Positions 1 through 9,539 are shown, counted from the first letter of the stretch. The stretch: 64,000 bases of DNA from Mycoplasma sp. CAG:956 (GCA_000433475.1 HF993102.1:32795-96794), one strand, 5' to 3'. Notes: generated by a model not told the origin, from the sequence alone. Numbers and translations: made by a program.

Positions 1-79
1 TATTTGTCAACTTTATTCATATCATTTTAATCAAAGAACAACACTTATCATAAGAAATAGAAAAAAAATTTCAAATGCC

Positions 80-108
80 TTGAAAAGTCTTGAAATATTT
101 GATAAAAT
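80..108 (+). promoter_or_regulatory. Predicted sigma-A promoter of rpsT
   Basis: A TTGAAA -35 (80-85) and a TAAAAT -10 (103-108) are separated by 17 nt, about 30 nt upstream of the rpsT start. The 5' part of the leader (1-79) shows nothing else recognisable. Confidence 0.7.
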
Positions 109-138
109 CATATAGACATTTAAGGAAGGAGCAAGAGT

Positions 139-402
139 ATGGCTAATATTAAGAGTTCTAAGAAAGCGATTAAACAAATTGCTAAAACTACTGCTAATAA
201 CCATGAATTAAAAGCAAGAGTTAAGAATACTATTAAGGCTTGTGAAAAAGCAATCGCATCAAAGAATAAAGAAGAAGCGACTTCTTTAGTTAAAGAAGTA
301 CAAACTGTAATTGATAGAGCATCTAGCAAAGGTCTTGTTAAAAAGAATACTGCTGCTAGACAAAAATCAAGATTAAATAATAAAGTTAAAGAAATGAACT
401 AG
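139..402 (+). CDS. rpsT: 30S ribosomal protein S20
   Basis: An 87-residue, very Lys/Ala-rich helical protein, starting MANIKSSKKAIKQ and ending in a basic tail with AARQKSRLN, which is the typical S20 pattern and length. It binds 16S rRNA early in 30S assembly. A strong AAGGAAGGAG ribosome-binding site ends about 8 nt before the ATG at 139. It has its own promoter and stands alone rather than in a ribosomal protein operon. The next gene follows after 33 nt but seems to have its own -10. Confidence 0.97.
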   Translation: MANIKSSKKAIKQIAKTTANNHELKARVKNTIKACEKAIASKNKEEATSLVKEVQTVIDRASSKGLVKKNTAARQKSRLNNKVKEMN

Positions 403-435
403 TAAGGGTTCATTTTTTTTGATATAATCTACTAG

Positions 436-1359
436 GTGATTAAATTGAAAAAGTTTATATGGCCAGTTATACTTGGCGTTTTATTAGCATTAGAAGTTAA
501 AAATATTGATACAATAACTGATTATGTCGTAAGTAAATTGGATAATACAAAAGAAGTAGTTATTTTAGATAGTAATAAATATCATAAAGATGCTTCATAT
601 AAATTTGTCCAAGAAACAACGAATTTCGTTCCTTATAGTTATCATGATTTGCTTAATATAATATATACAGTTATTAATAATGGATGGAATTCTTTTACTT
701 TTTATTGTCCTAAAGAATATAGTGAGTGTTTAAGTGATATTAAAGATATTTCTACTAACGATACATTACTTACTCAAATTAATAATTATGCTGCCCCTTT
801 TAATTCCTTTGCATCAATTCAAACTTTATATGATGATACGGGAGAGATTACTTTAAAAATAACGAAGACTTATACAAATGAAGAAATTGCTCTTTTAAAT
901 GATAAAGTTACAACAATGTTAAACACTGTTATTACTGATAATATGACTCTTAAAGATAAGTTGTTAGCTATTCATGATTATATTATTAATAACACTAAAT
1001 ACGATACAGAAAAAAATAATAATGGAACGAGTAAATATCATAGTAATACAGCAATTGGAGTTTTTATGGAAGGATATGCCACTTGTAATGGGTATGCTGA
1101 TGCTTATGCCATAGCCTTAGATAAATTAGGAATTAGAAACTATAAAGTATCTAGTAATACACATATTTGGAATGCTGTTTATTATAATGATGAATGGTTA
1201 CATGTTGACCTTACTTGGGATGATCCAGTAAGTAGCGATGGTAAAGATTATTTATATCATAAGTACTTTTTAGTTAATAATGAACAAATGAAAAAAGAAG
1301 ATGAGGATTTACAAGACCACATCTTCGATAAAAAAGTTTTCCAAGAATTTATGGATTAA
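436..1359 (+). CDS. Membrane-anchored transglutaminase-like (papain-fold) protein
   Basis: 307 residues starting with GTG. An N-terminal hydrophobic stretch (about residues 7-20) following LKK looks like a signal anchor, so the rest should be extracytoplasmic. The C-terminal half is a transglutaminase-core domain: Cys217 in YATCNGYADAY, His243 in NTHIWNAVYY and Asp258 in HVDLTWDDP form the expected triad. Family members are cysteine proteases or cross-linking enzymes at the envelope, but the substrate cannot be read from sequence. There is no Shine-Dalgarno before the GTG. Instead an extended -10 (TGATATAAT, 420-428) places the likely transcript start at or next to the GTG, suggesting a leaderless mRNA. 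An in-frame TTG at 445 is the alternative start. Confidence 0.82.
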   Translation: MIKLKKFIWPVILGVLLALEVKNIDTITDYVVSKLDNTKEVVILDSNKYHKDASYKFVQETTNFVPYSYHDLLNIIYTVINNGWNSFTFYCPKEYSECLSDIKDISTNDTLLTQINNYAAPFNSFASIQTLYDDTGEITLKITKTYTNEEIALLNDKVTTMLNTVITDNMTLKDKLLAIHDYIINNTKYDTEKNNNGTSKYHSNTAIGVFMEGYATCNGYADAYAIALDKLGIRNYKVSSNTHIWNAVYYNDEWLHVDLTWDDPVSSDGKDYLYHKYFLVNNEQMKKEDEDLQDHIFDKKVFQEFMD

Positions 1360-1384
1360 TAGGTTTATAAAGACCTATTTTTTT
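1357..1384 (+). terminator. Rho-independent terminator after the transglutaminase-like gene
   Basis: The 7-bp hairpin AATAGGT/ACCTATT is followed directly by a T-run. It includes the stop codon of the plus gene and overlaps the 3' end of the convergent minus gene. Confidence 0.75.
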
Positions 1385-2805
1385 AATTTTCTAGTGTAAT
1401 AATTATTAATGATATCTTCTAAACTTACTTGATAATTTACCATTATATCTTTGCTACTCATACTAAATAAAGGATTTAAAAGTCCATTAATTGTAACTGG
1501 TAGATTATTTGCTTTTAAATAAGCTATTTTACTAGCTAGTTCAATAAAGGAGATTCTTTTAAGAATTACTTGATTTAAAGAAGTGTCGATATCATTTTCT
1601 ATTGCAATATTTAATACTGCTTTATAATTAGCTTTTAAAGGCCAGATTAGTCCCATTTTAGTTAATAGAATTGCATTTTTTCCTAAGGGATTAGCGGAGT
1701 GTTCAAAATTATATAACCATTTATATAGTTCTATTTTACCATTTGGACTATATGTATAACCATCATCGGTTTTAAAACCAGATGGTACCATTAAATTACC
1801 ATAATAATCATGATAAGCTTTTAAATAGGGATAAATTTCAGCAAAACGAATCTGAATTTTCCAAATCATTTCGATTTTATTTAATAAGGCTACTTTTTCT
1901 TTATCTAAGGCTTGCTTACAAGTACTATTGTTATTAGGATTTAAATAATTTTTATATTTTTTACGTTGAGAATTAATCCAATAACCTAAGTTTACTAGAT
2001 TACCATCACTATCAAAATAAGAATAAGTTGCTGGAACTTTTAAGTCACCATGGATATCATAATATTTAGCAGCTTCCTTATACATTTTCATCCAATAATA
2101 GTCATAGTCAGCAAAATTTGTTATAGAGATTTTTACTAAAGCTTCTCTTTGTTCTATAGTTAAATCACTATTTTTATCTAAAAATTTGGCTTTATTATTT
2201 AATAACCATTCATAAGCATTAAATTTTTTGCCGTTAGATAAGGACATATCGTAATCTTTTGGCATGTCTAAGCTACCATTAACTTTCAAATAATCTAAAA
2301 TAGCATTATACTTAAGGAGCCAATTTTGTTCATTAAGAGGAAGCCAGTTAATACCTAGTTCTTCTAAAAGAGAGATTCTTTCGTCACTTAAATGCCATCT
2401 GGTATTTTTTAACTTAGATATGCCTTTGGCATTACGATAATTGTTTCTTTGATTAATTAACCAACGTCCTAAATAATAGGATTTACCATCAATTTTTTCT
2501 ACATAACTTTGTTTTATATTTAAATTACCATGAGATTCTTTATACTTTTTAGCTAAAGAGTACATAAAAAGCCATTCATCTTCTAATGGATGCCAAGATA
2601 TATTTAAATGTTCTAACATTTTAATTTCTTCATCTGTTAGTTTATTATTACGATATTTATTACGTTGTGCGTTTATATAGCAGCCTAAATTAACTACTCT
2701 ACCATCTTTGGTAGTAACCTTATAATTAATAGGAATATTAATATCTTGATGTTCATTATAATACTCTACTAATAAATCATAGTAAAATTGTAAATTATAA
2801 TTCAT
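1375..2805 (-). CDS. Helicase-associated (HA) repeat protein, smaller paralog
   Basis: 476 residues containing about five tandem units of the helicase-associated domain (PF03457 type). Each unit has the pattern W..Y..A..YY..HG.L.VP..Y followed by NLG.WI..QR..Y....L and L..L.I.W. In the family this small helical domain is usually attached to a helicase C-terminus and is presumed to bind nucleic acid. Here no helicase motor, Walker motif or nuclease motif is present. The last 60 residues (FIELASKIAYL..., NPLFSMSSKDI..., VSLEDIINNYY) are not HA-like but match the C-terminus of the neighbour at 2809-5988. The ribosome-binding site AGGAGG overlaps the stop of that upstream neighbour (3-nt gap), so the two are translationally coupled. 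Function unknown. Confidence 0.75.
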   Translation of the reverse strand: MNYNLQFYYDLLVEYYNEHQDINIPINYKVTTKDGRVVNLGCYINAQRNKYRNNKLTDEEIKMLEHLNISWHPLEDEWLFMYSLAKKYKESHGNLNIKQSYVEKIDGKSYYLGRWLINQRNNYRNAKGISKLKNTRWHLSDERISLLEELGINWLPLNEQNWLLKYNAILDYLKVNGSLDMPKDYDMSLSNGKKFNAYEWLLNNKAKFLDKNSDLTIEQREALVKISITNFADYDYYWMKMYKEAAKYYDIHGDLKVPATYSYFDSDGNLVNLGYWINSQRKKYKNYLNPNNNSTCKQALDKEKVALLNKIEMIWKIQIRFAEIYPYLKAYHDYYGNLMVPSGFKTDDGYTYSPNGKIELYKWLYNFEHSANPLGKNAILLTKMGLIWPLKANYKAVLNIAIENDIDTSLNQVILKRISFIELASKIAYLKANNLPVTINGLLNPLFSMSSKDIMVNYQVSLEDIINNYYTRKLKK

Positions 2806-2808
2806 TTT

Positions 2809-5800
2809 TTACCTCCTAACAAGATTCATTCTATTTTGATATTTTATAATTAGTTCCTCTAGAGAAACATTATATTCATTTTTTAAATCTATACTACTCA
2901 TGGTAAATATAGGATTTATTTCATTTTCGCTTTCTAAGTGTAATTTATTATCAAGGCAAAAACATATTTTAGCATTTAATTCTAAAAAAGAATATCTATT
3001 TATAATGTTTTTAAATAACTTATTAGAAAGATGATAATAATTACATAGATTAAAATTATTAATATGATTATCACTTTTATTCCAAATCATCCCTATTTTA
3101 TTTAAAAGTTCAATTTGTAAGGAATTTAATTTGTTATCTTGATAATCTATCTGTTGTTTATGATACCAACTTCCTAGAGCTACACTTTTTCCTTTAGCAT
3201 CATATGTTTTATAAGCAATAACTATTGCTAGATTTTTATTAGTTAAATAATATTCTTTAGCATAGTTATACATTCTAAGCCACTCTAAACTTAAATTAAG
3301 CCAAGATATCTTTAAATTTTCAAATATTTTAATTTCTTCTTCCGGTAATTTATTTTCCCAATAAAGTTGTCTTTGTTGTTCTACCCATTGATATAAATTA
3401 AATTCACCTGTAGAAATAATAGCTTTATAATTTGATTCAACTAGTAAATTACCATATGTATTATAGTAATCTCTAGCAGCATTTAATTTTTCGTTCCATA
3501 ATGAATCAGCATTTTGCAATTTTATACCTATCATTTGTAATTTAGCTATCTCTTCATTAGTTAATTTGCCAGTAAGAAATTTATCTTTTTGTTTTTGAAG
3601 CCAGTTACCAATATTTATAGTAATATTATCATCATAAGCTACCTCATAATCTAAAGGAATATCTAAAGTACCATATTTTTCTTTATATTTAATAACTTCT
3701 TGATAATTAAATTGCCATTCTTCTTCTTTTGAAAGATGAAGTTTCCAAACCATATTAATGCTATCTAAGGCTTTAATTTGAAAGTCACTTAAGCTATTTG
3801 CTTTTTTTCTTTTTCTTTGGATATAAAGCCAATAACCGAGATAGACTTCTTCGTTATAGAATCCAGTAACGGTCTTGGTAAAACCTAAATCAAGATTATG
3901 ATAAGTATTGGCATATTTCTTAGCTATAACAAAGTTATACCACCATAGATCATACTGATATAAATCTTTTTTATCGGGTGGTAAAAGAGCTGATATATTA
4001 CCTTCTTTAATAGCTTGATACCATTTTTTGGCTATAAGTTCATTTGCAGTAGTACGATAGTGCTTAGAAGTTTGACTCCAAATCATATCTATACTATCTA
4101 AAGCTTTGATTTGTTCTTTAAATAAGCCACCACTCGTTTCTCGCCTTTTTTGACTAGTTAGCCAAGTTGTTAAGTTAAAATCTTCATCGTAATAGCCTTT
4201 TACTATCTCGTTTTTATTAGGACATAAACAGCCATATTTTTGATAATATTGGTAAGCAAGACTAAACTGATACCACCATAAATCAAAGAAAGACAACATA
4301 GCTTTTGAAGCTGGTAAAATCTTTTTAACATTATTATTTTTGATGGCTTCTAACCATTTACTGGCAATTGAATAATTAGCTTCATCAGGTTTCAAAGTCT
4401 TATTAGCAATGCTATTAAAAGCCTTTCTTTGATATTCATTTAAACTATTTTTATTATTACGATTAGCTTGACGCATTAACCAACTTCCAACATAAAATGG
4501 TTCGTTATAGAATCCTAACATTAGTTGATTACTTGAGATATTTAAAACGATATTTTCAGTTAAATATTTTTTAGCAAGAGCAAAATTATACCACCAAATG
4601 TCAAAGTAACTTAATTTTCCTTTATCATCAGGTAAAAGTGATTTAACATTATTATTTTTAATAGCTTCTAACCATTTGACAGCAGCTATATCAGCCCTAT
4701 TTTCTATTTCTGATTTATCTTTTTCTATCCTATCTAATTGGTACCAATTAGAACAAATATTATTTAGAGCTTCTAATTTATAAGGTTCTAACTGATTACT
4801 TAGATATTTTAATCTTTGATGACGATACCACCTGTCTATTATAACATCTTCACCATAGTAACCTTTAACTGTCAATTCATAGTACATAGCTAAATTACCA
4901 TGTTCTTGATAAAATTTTTTTAACAAAGCTAGGTTATACCACCAAAGATTAAGATTATCTAATGATTCTTTATTTTTTGGTAAAATACTTTTAATATCAG
5001 CATTTAAAATAGCATCCTGCCATTTTTTATTTACAGAATCGATATAACTTTTAGTCTTTTTTTCCCAAATAATGCCGATATTATCAAGAGCTTGAATTTG
5101 CTTATCAGATAATTTATCTTTTTGGCGGTTTTTTTGACAACTAAGCCAAATTCCTAAATTAACGATTTCACCATAGTAGCCAGTAGTTTTATAGCTTTGG
5201 GAAAAATCCAGGTTATGATGTTCTTGGTAATAAGTTCTAGCTAAAGAATATTTATACCACCATAAGTCATTTAAGTTTAAGCAATCTCTACTAATAGGTA
5301 AAATACTTTGAACACTATTATTTTTAAATGCTTTTAACCATCTATCAGCTATTATGTTTTTAATATCGTTTTCATCTTTTTGCCAGATTATCTCTAATTT
5401 TTCTAAATAAGTAATTTGACGTTTAGATAACATATTATTTCTTTTTCTAGCTATTTGAGCATTAATCCAGGCACTTAAAGAGACATTCTTTCCATAATAA
5501 TCAATGATAGTTTGATTAGACTTTAGATTAATATTTTTCTTTTCTTCATAACATTTTTTAACTAATAAATAATTATACCACCAAATTTCATAGCGAGTTA
5601 AATATTCTTTTTTTAAGGGAAGAGCACTTCTAATATCATTTATTTCAAACATTTGAAACCAACAGTTAATTAGTTGGTGACCAGTTATTTTAGCCTTTTT
5701 TTCATTTAAAAGTCCAATATTTTTTAAAAATACTATTTTATCTTCTTCTAAGAGATTATTTTGAAATCTAAATATTTGAATATCTAGCCAACTTTTTAAG

Positions 5801-5988
5801 TTGGTTTGTTCGTTATAAGCTCCTATTATGTTAGTGTTATTAAAAATTTGTCCTTTATTTAATAAAGTAAGGTGATTTATAATTAGTCCTAAGTTATACC
5901 ACCATAATTTTTCAAGATTTAATTCATCTTTTATTGCTGGTAAGTTTTGAGCTAATTTAACATCACTATTAAGACTTGTTTGTACCAT
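2809..5988 (-). CDS. Giant helicase-associated (HA) repeat protein
   Basis: 1059 residues from the ATG at 5988, chosen because a run of seven G after AA forms a Shine-Dalgarno 9-10 nt upstream; a further 20 codons are open upstream. It contains about ten HA-type units. Seven carry the hallmark LWWYN/YEIWWYN start, and the last three resemble the units of the smaller paralog. Between the WWY units lies a second repeated segment, W..AIKN..V..LLP...., seen six times. No ATPase, helicase or nuclease motif is visible. The C-terminal 60 residues (FLELNAKICF, NPIFTMSSIDL, VSLEELIIKY) are shared with the gene downstream. By family knowledge it is likely a nucleic-acid-binding scaffold; the biological role is unknown. 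Confidence 0.75.
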   Translation of the reverse strand: MVQTSLNSDVKLAQNLPAIKDELNLEKLWWYNLGLIINHLTLLNKGQIFNNTNIIGAYNEQTNLKSWLDIQIFRFQNNLLEEDKIVFLKNIGLLNEKKAKITGHQLINCWFQMFEINDIRSALPLKKEYLTRYEIWWYNYLLVKKCYEEKKNINLKSNQTIIDYYGKNVSLSAWINAQIARKRNNMLSKRQITYLEKLEIIWQKDENDIKNIIADRWLKAFKNNSVQSILPISRDCLNLNDLWWYKYSLARTYYQEHHNLDFSQSYKTTGYYGEIVNLGIWLSCQKNRQKDKLSDKQIQALDNIGIIWEKKTKSYIDSVNKKWQDAILNADIKSILPKNKESLDNLNLWWYNLALLKKFYQEHGNLAMYYELTVKGYYGEDVIIDRWYRHQRLKYLSNQLEPYKLEALNNICSNWYQLDRIEKDKSEIENRADIAAVKWLEAIKNNNVKSLLPDDKGKLSYFDIWWYNFALAKKYLTENIVLNISSNQLMLGFYNEPFYVGSWLMRQANRNNKNSLNEYQRKAFNSIANKTLKPDEANYSIASKWLEAIKNNNVKKILPASKAMLSFFDLWWYQFSLAYQYYQKYGCLCPNKNEIVKGYYDEDFNLTTWLTSQKRRETSGGLFKEQIKALDSIDMIWSQTSKHYRTTANELIAKKWYQAIKEGNISALLPPDKKDLYQYDLWWYNFVIAKKYANTYHNLDLGFTKTVTGFYNEEVYLGYWLYIQRKRKKANSLSDFQIKALDSINMVWKLHLSKEEEWQFNYQEVIKYKEKYGTLDIPLDYEVAYDDNITINIGNWLQKQKDKFLTGKLTNEEIAKLQMIGIKLQNADSLWNEKLNAARDYYNTYGNLLVESNYKAIISTGEFNLYQWVEQQRQLYWENKLPEEEIKIFENLKISWLNLSLEWLRMYNYAKEYYLTNKNLAIVIAYKTYDAKGKSVALGSWYHKQQIDYQDNKLNSLQIELLNKIGMIWNKSDNHINNFNLCNYYHLSNKLFKNIINRYSFLELNAKICFCLDNKLHLESENEINPIFTMSSIDLKNEYNVSLEELIIKYQNRMNLVRR

Positions 5989-6019
5989 AATTACATTTCC
6001 CCCCCTTAAATGTAAAAAT

Positions 6020-6048
6020 ATACTATCACTTTTATTTACAAAATGCAA
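6020..6048 (-). promoter_or_regulatory. Predicted promoter of the HA-repeat gene pair
   Basis: On the minus strand, TTGCAT (6043-6048), a 17-nt spacer and TAGTAT (6020-6025) lie about 30 nt upstream of the G-rich ribosome-binding site. Confidence 0.6.
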
Positions 6049-6055
6049 ATATTTT

Positions 6056-6114
6056 TTGAGTAAAAAAAGATAATAACGAAATTACTATTTCAGTAACTAA
6101 TTATTATCTTTTTA
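6056..6114 (-). terminator. Terminator of ileS
   Basis: A 13-bp stem (AAAAAGATAATAA paired with TTATTATCTTTTT) encloses a smaller internal stem (TTACT/AGTAA), with a T-run on the minus strand, right after the ileS stop. Confidence 0.75.
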
Positions 6115-6120
6115 AAATAA

Positions 6121-9100
6121 TTATTCAGCACTAGTTATACTTAAAGTACAATCTTCGCCATTAATGTCATAGTGATTTTCACTTTCTTCTAAAGTTAGAT
6201 TGTTTGCTAAAGTTTCTGACTTAATAAAATCAGCATATTTAGTAAAGCATTCAACAATCTTATCTGAACCACTATAAGTAACATTGATATGGTCTTGAAT
6301 ATCTAAATCCATTTCTTTACGCATGTTTTGTAGTTTAGAAACGATTTCTCTTGCCATACCTTCAAGTAATAATTCATCAGTTAAAGTTGTATCTAAAATA
6401 ACAAAATCACGACCATTCATGGCAACATCAAAGCCTTCTTTTGCCTCAATACGAACATCTATCATATTACTAGTGATAATTAAATCTTTATCTTGGAAAG
6501 TAACATTTAATTCTTCTTTATTATTTAACTTTAGTTTATCTTCTTCACTTAAATTTAATAATAATTCTTGGTAAGCTTTAATATCTTTGCCAAACATAGA
6601 ACCAGCTACTCTAAAGTTAGGTTTAATAGTTAAGTTCATATATTTACTTAAATCTTTAGTAAATTCTAGATTTTTAACATTTAATTCTTCGGTAATAAGA
6701 TTAGTTAAATCGCCTAGTAAGTCTTCTAATTTACCATCAATAATAACAGTTGCAAGAGGAATTCTTACTTTGATTTTGCTATCTTCTCTGGCATTACGTC
6801 CTAGAGATATTAAGTCTCTTACTTTATCCATTTTTTCTTCAATAGTAGAGTTAATATATTCTTCGTTAACTACTGGATAATTACTTAAATGAACTGATTC
6901 TTCATTTGTTAAATTACGGTACATTTCCTCAGAAATATAAGGACAAATTGGAGCAATTAGTTTAGATAAGCCTACTAAGACATCATAAGTAGTTTTGTAA
7001 ACAGCCTTTTTACTAGTTGTAAGATGACTATCCCAGAAACGATTACGATTACGACGAATATACCAGTTAGATAGGTCTTCACAAACAAAGTCTGTTAAAA
7101 AGTGAACTACTTTATTTAAATCATATTCATCAAATGAAGCTCTAACATTTTTAACTAAAGTATTATATTTAGAAAGTAACCATTTATCAATTAAGTCTAG
7201 GTCTTCGTATTTAACATTACATTCATCAGTATCTATTTTATCAGCATTAGCATACATAACAAAGAAATTGTAAGTATTTTTAAGAGGGTTAAAAAACTTA
7301 GAATGAACTTCTTTTAAACCATCAAATGAGAACTTAAGTGGTGTCCATACTGGTGAAACATAAGGTAAGTAGAATCTTACTTCATCAGCACCATATTCTT
7401 CGATAGTCTTGAAAGGCTCAACGATATTGCCACGGGATTTACTCATCTTTTTACCTTCACCGTCTAATAGTAAGTCATTTACTAAAACATTACGGTAAGG
7501 AGCATGCCCCATTACAAAGGTAGAAATAACCATTAAAGTGTAGAACCAACCTCTAGTTTGGTCAATTCCTTCACAAATAAAGTCAGCTGGGAATTGTGTT
7601 TCAAATAATTCTTTATTTTCAAATGGATAATGATATTGAGCAAATGGCATAGAACCAGAATCAAACCAACAGTCTAAAACATCAGGAATACGTTCCATAG
7701 CACCACCACACTCTGGACAAGTTAGATGGACTGTATCAATATATGGTTTATGTAAATCAAAGTCTTCTGGTAATTTTTCGATGCTACGATTTCTTAATTC
7801 TTCGATACTTCCTAACATTTCATTGTGACCACAACTACATTTGAAGAATGGAATTGGTGAACCCCAGAAACGGCTACGGGAAATATTCCAGTCTTTAGCA
7901 TTACTTAACCAGTTAGCAAATCTTTTTTCGCCAACATAATCAGGATACCAGTTAACTTCTTTATTAGCTTCTACTAATTTTTCTTTAAAAGCTGATACCT
8001 TAATATAATAACTAGGCATAGTATAATAAATTAATGGAGTATGGCATCTCCAGCAATGTGGATAGTCATGGGTTATTTTTTGCTTTCTAAATAATTTATT
8101 ATTTTCTTTTAAGTAAGCAATAACATCATCAGTACAATCGAAAACAAATTTACCAGCCCAAGGTCCTTCTGTATAACAGCCGTCTTTGCCAACTGGATTA
8201 ACAATTGGCACCCCGTAACGGTTACAAACATTGGCATCATCAACTCCGAAAGCACCAGCCATATGAACAATACCAGTACCATCAGAAGCCGTAACGTATT
8301 CATCACACATAACAAAGAATGCTTTACCTTCCACTTTTAACTCTGGAATTAATTGCTCATATTCAGTAAATTCTAAGGATTTTCCTTTGAATTTTTCTAA
8401 AATTTCAACTTTTTTATCTTGAAAAACACTAGTAATCAAGCTTTCAGCTACAATATACTTAAGTCCATCTACTAAGACTTTTACATATTCCATATTTGGA
8501 TTAACACAAAGACCTACATTTGCAAGTAAAGTCCAAGGTGTAGTTGTCCAAGCTAGAAAATAAGTATCACTATTTTTTATCTTAAAAGGTACATATAAAG
8601 TAGTTGCTGTCTCAGATACATATTCTTGAGCAACTTCATGGGTAGCAAGCCCAGTACCGCAGTGAGGGCAATAAGGCACTACTCTAGTTCCTTCATAAAA
8701 GTATCCCTCATCAAAGAATTTCTTTAAAATCCACCATTCTGTTTCAATATACTCATTTTTATAAGTTAAATATGGATGGTCAACATCAATAAATTGACCC
8801 ATTTTACTAGTTAGTCTAGTGAAAGCTGCTTCGTTTTCAGCAACACTATTACGGCATTCTTGATTAAATTTATCAACACCAAGTTCTAGAATTTCTTTCT
8901 TTGAAGAGATACCTAATTTCTTCTCTACATGGTTTTCAATAGGTAGGCCATGAGTATCCCAACCTACTTTTCTTAAAACTTTTTTACCATTCATGGCATG
9001 ATATTTGCAAATTGAGTCTTTTAGGTTTTTAGCAACCATATGGTGAAGTCCTGGAAAACCATTAGCAAATGCTGGTCCATCATAGAAAACAAAAGTATCG

Positions 9101-9219
9101 CAATCTTTATGAACTTCATTTTGACGATTTAAAATATTAACGATGCCACCCCAACTTTGCAAAATGTCATTTTCTACAACACTAGTTGGTCTTTTGTCTA
9201 AATTTTTAAAATTTTTCAT
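6121..9219 (-). CDS. ileS: Isoleucyl-tRNA synthetase, type 2-like with GXHH signature
   Basis: 1032 residues from the ATG at 9219, which follows GGGAGGAAAATGT; upstream in-frame codons lie inside the T-box leader and are rejected. It charges tRNA-Ile with isoleucine. Visible are the class I signature region (YDGPAFANGF...), an editing/CP1 insertion, the KMSKS loop (GKKMSKSRGN), the WDTHGLPIE motif, and paired Cys of a zinc site (CPHCG). In place of the canonical HXGH (HIGH), the signature reads G57-L-H-H60, i.e. GXHH. This swapped form is known from type 2 bacterial IleRS enzymes and is associated with very high mupirocin resistance. The gene is monocistronic with its own T-box and terminator. 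Confidence 0.95.
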   Translation of the reverse strand: MKNFKNLDKRPTSVVENDILQSWGGIVNILNRQNEVHKDCDTFVFYDGPAFANGFPGLHHMVAKNLKDSICKYHAMNGKKVLRKVGWDTHGLPIENHVEKKLGISSKKEILELGVDKFNQECRNSVAENEAAFTRLTSKMGQFIDVDHPYLTYKNEYIETEWWILKKFFDEGYFYEGTRVVPYCPHCGTGLATHEVAQEYVSETATTLYVPFKIKNSDTYFLAWTTTPWTLLANVGLCVNPNMEYVKVLVDGLKYIVAESLITSVFQDKKVEILEKFKGKSLEFTEYEQLIPELKVEGKAFFVMCDEYVTASDGTGIVHMAGAFGVDDANVCNRYGVPIVNPVGKDGCYTEGPWAGKFVFDCTDDVIAYLKENNKLFRKQKITHDYPHCWRCHTPLIYYTMPSYYIKVSAFKEKLVEANKEVNWYPDYVGEKRFANWLSNAKDWNISRSRFWGSPIPFFKCSCGHNEMLGSIEELRNRSIEKLPEDFDLHKPYIDTVHLTCPECGGAMERIPDVLDCWFDSGSMPFAQYHYPFENKELFETQFPADFICEGIDQTRGWFYTLMVISTFVMGHAPYRNVLVNDLLLDGEGKKMSKSRGNIVEPFKTIEEYGADEVRFYLPYVSPVWTPLKFSFDGLKEVHSKFFNPLKNTYNFFVMYANADKIDTDECNVKYEDLDLIDKWLLSKYNTLVKNVRASFDEYDLNKVVHFLTDFVCEDLSNWYIRRNRNRFWDSHLTTSKKAVYKTTYDVLVGLSKLIAPICPYISEEMYRNLTNEESVHLSNYPVVNEEYINSTIEEKMDKVRDLISLGRNAREDSKIKVRIPLATVIIDGKLEDLLGDLTNLITEELNVKNLEFTKDLSKYMNLTIKPNFRVAGSMFGKDIKAYQELLLNLSEEDKLKLNNKEELNVTFQDKDLIITSNMIDVRIEAKEGFDVAMNGRDFVILDTTLTDELLLEGMAREIVSKLQNMRKEMDLDIQDHINVTYSGSDKIVECFTKYADFIKSETLANNLTLEESENHYDINGEDCTLSITSAE

Positions 9220-9243
9220 ACATTTTCCTCCCAAATATTTGAT

Positions 9244-9451
9244 AAAAAAAGAAAAAATCCCATAACATAAGGGCGAATTACCGCGGTACCACCTTATTTT
9301 ATGAGATATCATACACTCTTACTTTTAACGCAAGTTAAACGGCTATAAGCACATCGAAAAGTGATTTGAAATAAACTAATTTACTGCCTTTCACCAAATG
9401 ACAGCTCTCTTTGAAATATCATTTATTTCCGTCTTTTTTCATCTGATTTAC
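9244..9451 (-). promoter_or_regulatory. T-box riboswitch, tRNA-Ile responsive (ileS leader)
   Basis: The minus-strand leader carries the conserved T-box sequence AAGGTGGTACCGCGG (around 9281-9295). A terminator stem (CATAA.ATAAGG with CCTTAT.TTATG) is followed by a long T-run (9244-9262). Stem I is closed by GAAATAAA/TTTATTTC, and its internal specifier loop reads AAATCA, presenting the Ile codon AUC at 9363-9365. Uncharged tRNA-Ile should stabilise the antiterminator and switch ileS on. Confidence 0.93.
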
Positions 9452-9457
9452 TGTTTA

Positions 9458-9486
9458 ATTATACATCAAGTATTTTTCTCTTGCAA
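9458..9486 (-). promoter_or_regulatory. Promoter of the ileS T-box transcript
   Basis: TTGCAA (9481-9486), a 17-nt spacer and TATAAT (9458-9463) preceded by TG (extended -10); the transcript start is predicted near 9451. Confidence 0.8.
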
Positions 9487-9539
9487 GTTTTTTACGTTAG
9501 TATTTACTAATTAATTTAGTGATAATTTGTAATTTTTAC

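Noticed and set aside
6323..6880. Plus-strand open frames inside ileS
   Set aside because: Shadows of a well-supported synthetase gene; composition is not protein-like and no start signals are present.
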